Assembly: GCA_024636405.1 (NCBI GenBank)
Contig: JAGXHC010000066.1
Location: forward strand, 1-8,775
Length of the DNA: 8,775 bases
Direction of reading: 5' to 3'
Origin: Sulfitobacter sp.
GTDB lineage: Bacteria > Pseudomonadota > Alphaproteobacteria > Rhodobacterales > Rhodobacteraceae
Part shown: positions 6,514 to 8,775 of the stretch, one piece after another
Numbering within the stretch: the stretch's first letter is position 1
Layout: every line of letters starts with the position of its first letter
Position numbers and translations under genes: made by a program
The notes under the pieces: model-generated
Seen by the model: only the letters and a program-made list of their open reading frames with translations
What the model was told of the DNA's origin: nothing
The model's database searches: none

Positions 6514-6554
6514 GCGCTCCTTCTAGGCGCGACCGGTTCAAATTCGCCCGACAT
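6514..6554 (+). pseudogene. Degenerate tRNA-like 3' half between the two tRNA genes
   Basis: GCGCT (6514-6518) and GGCGC (6526-6530) can form a 5-bp anticodon-like stem around the 7-base loop CCTTCTA, but the loop lacks the invariant U33. It is followed by GGTTCAAATTC (6535-6545), a T-arm-like element with only about three of five stem pairs, and by GCCCGAC. The TTCAAAT loop and CCCGAC end match the 3' end of the neighbouring tRNA-Pro and not the tRNA-Arg (TTCGAAT). No 5' half is recognisable. It is best read as a decayed partial duplicate, though chance resemblance is not excluded. The rest of 6479-6681 shows nothing else. Confidence 0.4.
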
Positions 6555-6681
6555 CAAAGCAGGACAGCACAGTCGACAGGTGTTTTTGGAAAAATATCGC
6601 GCCGAAGATGCTACGAAAGTTTCTAGGTGCCACTGACCTTCTGTGACCTCAATTGGCGAAGGTTTAGATCCAGATCAAAAA

Positions 6682-6758
6682 TGGTGACCCCGGTTGGATT
6701 CGAACCAACAACCTGCCCCTTAGGAGGGGGCTGCTCTATCCAGTTGAGCCACGGGACC
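6682..6758 (-). tRNA. tRNA-Arg (anticodon CCT)
   Basis: Read on the minus strand this is a 77-base cloverleaf beginning GGTCCCG and ending in encoded CCA. The acceptor pairs with CGGGGTC, with two G-T wobbles. The anticodon stem GCCCC/GGGGC encloses CTCCTAA, giving anticodon CCT (complement at 6722-6724), which reads the arginine codon AGG. The T-arm is GTTGG-TTCGAAT-CCAAC. Directly after CCA on this strand is a run of five T, a plausible transcript end. It converges on the tRNA-Pro gene. Confidence 0.97.
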
Positions 6759-6768
6759 GTCTGACGTC

Positions 6769-6797
6769 TACTTAGCTCAGCCATCAGCGCTTGTCAT
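6769..6797 (-). promoter_or_regulatory. Candidate tRNA-Arg promoter
   Basis: On the minus strand ATGACA (complement of 6792-6797) resembles a -35 box. TAAGTA (complement of 6769-6774) stands 17 bp downstream, ten bases before the tRNA 5' end. Spacing fits but the -10 match is weak. The divergent lacI-type gene must also start in this 114-bp gap. Confidence 0.35.
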
Positions 6798-6872
6798 GAC
6801 CCCAATGTCAGGGCGCGGAAAGCTTGATCGTAGCGGCAGGATCGCGTTAGTGGTTGTCAGAGCAGTAGGAAT

Positions 6873-7916
6873 ATGAAATTGACCACGCCCCCAAAGCGCC
6901 CATTGACGCTTCGCGATGTTTCCGACGCCTGTGGCGTTTCCGAAATGACCGTCAGCCGCGTATTGCGCAAGCGCGGTGATGTGTCGGAGGCCACCCGCGA
7001 CCGGGTGCTCGCCACTGCGAAGGCGCTGGGATACGTGCCCAACCAGATTGCCGGGTCACTGGCATCGCAGCGGGTCAATCTGGTGGCTGTGATCATCCCC
7101 TCGCTGGGCAATATGGTGTTCCCCGAGGTGCTGAACGGCATCAACCAGGTGTTCGAGGATACGCCATTACAGCCTGTCGTTGGCGTGACAGACTATATCC
7201 CGGAAAAAGAAGAACGCGTTCTGTATGAGATGCTGTCTTGGCGGCCATCAGGCGTCATCATTGCGGGGCTTGAACATTCCGACGCGAGCCGCGCAATGCT
7301 GAGCAATGCGGGCATCCCGGTGGTCGAGATCATGGACGTGGACGGCAATCCGGTCGATGCCATGGTCGGTATTTCGCACCGGCGTGCCGGGCGCGAAATG
7401 GCGCAGGCGATTCTCAAGGAAGGATATGAGCGGATCGGATTCATGGGCACGAAAATGCCACTGGATCACCGGGCGCGCAAACGGTTTGAAGGATTTACCG
7501 AAGCACTGGCCAAAGCGGGGGTCGAGATTGAGGACCGTCTGTTTTACTCCGGTGGTTCCGCGCTGGTCAAAGGGCGGGAGATGACGCAGGAAATGCTGGA
7601 ACGGTCGCCAGACCTTGATTTTCTTTATTATTCCAACGACATGATCGGGGCGGGTGGGTTGCTGCATCTGCTGGACCGCGGAGTGGATATTCCGGGTCAG
7701 ATCGGGCTTGCCGGTTTCAACGGGGTGGAATTGCTGGATGGATTGCCACGCAAACTGGCCACAATGGACGCCTGCCGCAGGGAGATCGGACAGGCTGCCG
7801 CGCGGATTATCCTGAACGAAACAGTCACATCACCTGATCCCGACCAAAAGCGTCATATCACCCTCGTACCTACATTGTCGGTGGGTGACACACTGCGCCG
7901 TCACCGGAGAAAATGA
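6873..7916 (+). CDS. LacI-family transcriptional regulator, gluconate-repressor (GntR) type
   Basis: DNA-binding regulator of 347 residues, the usual length. Residues 12-32 (TLRDVSDACGVSEMTVSRVLR) are the LacI helix-turn-helix, followed by the helix RDRVLATAKALGYVPNQIA and a hinge helix near 57-66 for minor-groove contact. From about 68 (LVAVIIPSLGNMVFPEVL) a periplasmic-binding-protein-like sugar-sensing domain runs to the C-terminus, ending LVPTLSVGDTLRR. Phrases such as LPSLxNxVFxEVLxGI, EMLSW, GIPVVEIMD and TLSxGDT resemble E. coli GntR, so the ligand may be gluconate or a related sugar acid. This is inference, and no sugar genes are in the window to confirm it. The start codon precedes the HTH at the usual distance, with AGGA only two bases before it. 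Its stop overlaps the following glycosylase gene by ATGA. No clear palindromic operator was found in the upstream gap. Confidence 0.93.
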   Translation: MKLTTPPKRPLTLRDVSDACGVSEMTVSRVLRKRGDVSEATRDRVLATAKALGYVPNQIAGSLASQRVNLVAVIIPSLGNMVFPEVLNGINQVFEDTPLQPVVGVTDYIPEKEERVLYEMLSWRPSGVIIAGLEHSDASRAMLSNAGIPVVEIMDVDGNPVDAMVGISHRRAGREMAQAILKEGYERIGFMGTKMPLDHRARKRFEGFTEALAKAGVEIEDRLFYSGGSALVKGREMTQEMLERSPDLDFLYYSNDMIGAGGLLHLLDRGVDIPGQIGLAGFNGVELLDGLPRKLATMDACRREIGQAAARIILNETVTSPDPDQKRHITLVPTLSVGDTLRRHRRK

Positions 7917-8775
7917 CGCCACCGATCCTGAGCAACCGCAAGGCGCGGTGCATTTTTCTCGACCGTCACAGGCTGTTGGATGCACCGCAAGGGGCTGCGA
8001 CCGGCGCCGCCCTGCTGGAATTGATACACAGTCTGGGGTTCGTGCAATTGGACAGCATCAATACTGTCGCGCGCGCCCACGATCTGATCCTTTTCTCGCG
8101 CCGCAATCGTTACCGGCCCAAAGCGCTGAAGCGGCTTTATGAAAATGACCGGGCGCTTTTTGAACACTGGACACACGACGCCGCCGTGATCCCCATCGCG
8201 TTTTATCCACATTGGCACCTGCGACGCCAGCGCGATGCCGAACGGTTGAAACGGCGTTGGCGAGATGACCGTCGTGCCGGTTTCGAAGCGCAATTTCAAA
8301 CGGTGCTGGACCAGATCAGGGAACGAGGCCCGGTCAGTTCCTCAGATGTCGGCAAGGATGAGGAACGCGGATCGGGGGGTTGGTGGGACTGGCATCCTTC
8401 CAAGACGGCCCTTGAATACCTCTGGCGCAGTGGCGCGCTTTGCGTTGTGGGGCGCGACGGGTTTCGCAAGCGTTATGACCTGACTGAACGCGTGCTGGAT
8501 GCAGCACTTTGCGATGACTCGCTTGGCCCGGACCCTGAAGAGACGGTCAACTGGTGTTGCGATCAGGCACTGAAACGGCTTGGATTTGCCACTCCCGGCG
8601 AAATCGCGGCATTCTGGGCGCATGTTACCCCCGCAGAGGCACGCGCATGGTGCACGCAAGAGCAGACAGCAGGGCGGTTGGAGGTGGTTCAAATCACATC
8701 GGCGGATGGCAGTGTAAAGCCCGCCTTTGCCCGCCCCGGTCTGACCGACGACCCCGCTCTTACACAGTTGCCGAC
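7913..8775 (+). CDS. Winged-helix DNA glycosylase, YcaQ/AlkX family (3' partial)
   Basis: Open from ATG 7913 to the window edge, 287 codons seen of a protein usually near 400 residues. The start overlaps the regulator's stop as ATGA, with GGAG three bases upstream. The text FVQLDSINTVARAHDLILFSR (about residues 43-63), then LFEHWTHDAAVIPI and later WWDWHPSKTALEYLWRSGAL, is typical of the winged-helix DNA-binding family (HTH_42) that includes E. coli YcaQ. Gln45-Leu-Asp47 fits the Q-hydrophobic-D motif linked to the AlkX branch, which unhooks interstrand DNA crosslinks. The related AlkZ branch carries Q-hydrophobic-Q. The enzyme would act in the cytoplasm in alkylation and crosslink repair. 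The translational overlap with a LacI-type regulator suggests co-expression. The C-terminal third cannot be judged. Confidence 0.88.
   Translation, partial: MTPPILSNRKARCIFLDRHRLLDAPQGAATGAALLELIHSLGFVQLDSINTVARAHDLILFSRRNRYRPKALKRLYENDRALFEHWTHDAAVIPIAFYPHWHLRRQRDAERLKRRWRDDRRAGFEAQFQTVLDQIRERGPVSSSDVGKDEERGSGGWWDWHPSKTALEYLWRSGALCVVGRDGFRKRYDLTERVLDAALCDDSLGPDPEETVNWCCDQALKRLGFATPGEIAAFWAHVTPAEARAWCTQEQTAGRLEVVQITSADGSVKPAFARPGLTDDPALTQLP

Noticed and set aside
5670..6557. 295-residue open frame on the minus strand
   Set aside because: It is antisense to leuB, and its GLRGFEPPTPCSRSR-type section is the reverse-strand translation of the tRNA-Pro gene, a familiar false protein.
6759..6872. 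Search for a LacI-type operator upstream of the regulator
   Set aside because: Only short palindromes such as GTCATGAC and imperfect repeats of GATCG are present. None has the size and symmetry expected of such an operator.

Overview
The window looks like a chromosomal segment of an alphaproteobacterium of the Rhodobacterales (Roseobacter-type). The reasons are GC-rich coding sequence with mostly G/C third positions, a leucine-biosynthesis cluster with extra genes inserted between leuC, leuD and leuB, and a hairpin-rich intergenic repeat of a kind I remember from Rhodobacterales genomes. The assignment is inference from composition and gene order, without a database search.

Bases 1-6193 hold a stretched leucine cluster, all on the plus strand. 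It runs: leuC (5' end cut by the window edge), a small papain-like cysteine peptidase homologue, leuD, a multi-pass membrane protein of unknown function, an exported endonuclease/exonuclease/phosphatase (EEP) family protein, and leuB. LeuC and LeuD together form isopropylmalate isomerase, and LeuB carries out the following oxidative decarboxylation. The three interspersed genes have no evident role in leucine synthesis. Gaps of about 120-260 bp between most of the genes, carrying hairpins, a tandem repeat and separate ribosome sites, suggest several transcription units rather than one tight operon. Only the membrane-protein and EEP genes are tightly joined.

Bases 6194-6872 hold two convergent tRNA genes, tRNA-Pro(CGG) on the plus strand and tRNA-Arg(CCT) on the minus strand. 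Between them lies a short degenerate stretch that resembles the 3' half of a tRNA.

Bases 6873-8775 hold a LacI-family regulator of the gluconate-repressor (GntR-like) type. Its stop codon overlaps the start of a YcaQ/AlkX-type winged-helix DNA glycosylase gene, which runs off the right edge.

I see no insertion sequence, CRISPR array, phage gene or obvious novel defence system. The points most worth a second look are these: the EEP protein, which has substitutions at several expected catalytic positions and no ordinary start codon near its signal peptide; the cysteine-peptidase homologue between leuC and leuD; three 11-bp tandem units upstream of leuD; the tRNA-like relic; and the regulator-glycosylase overlap.
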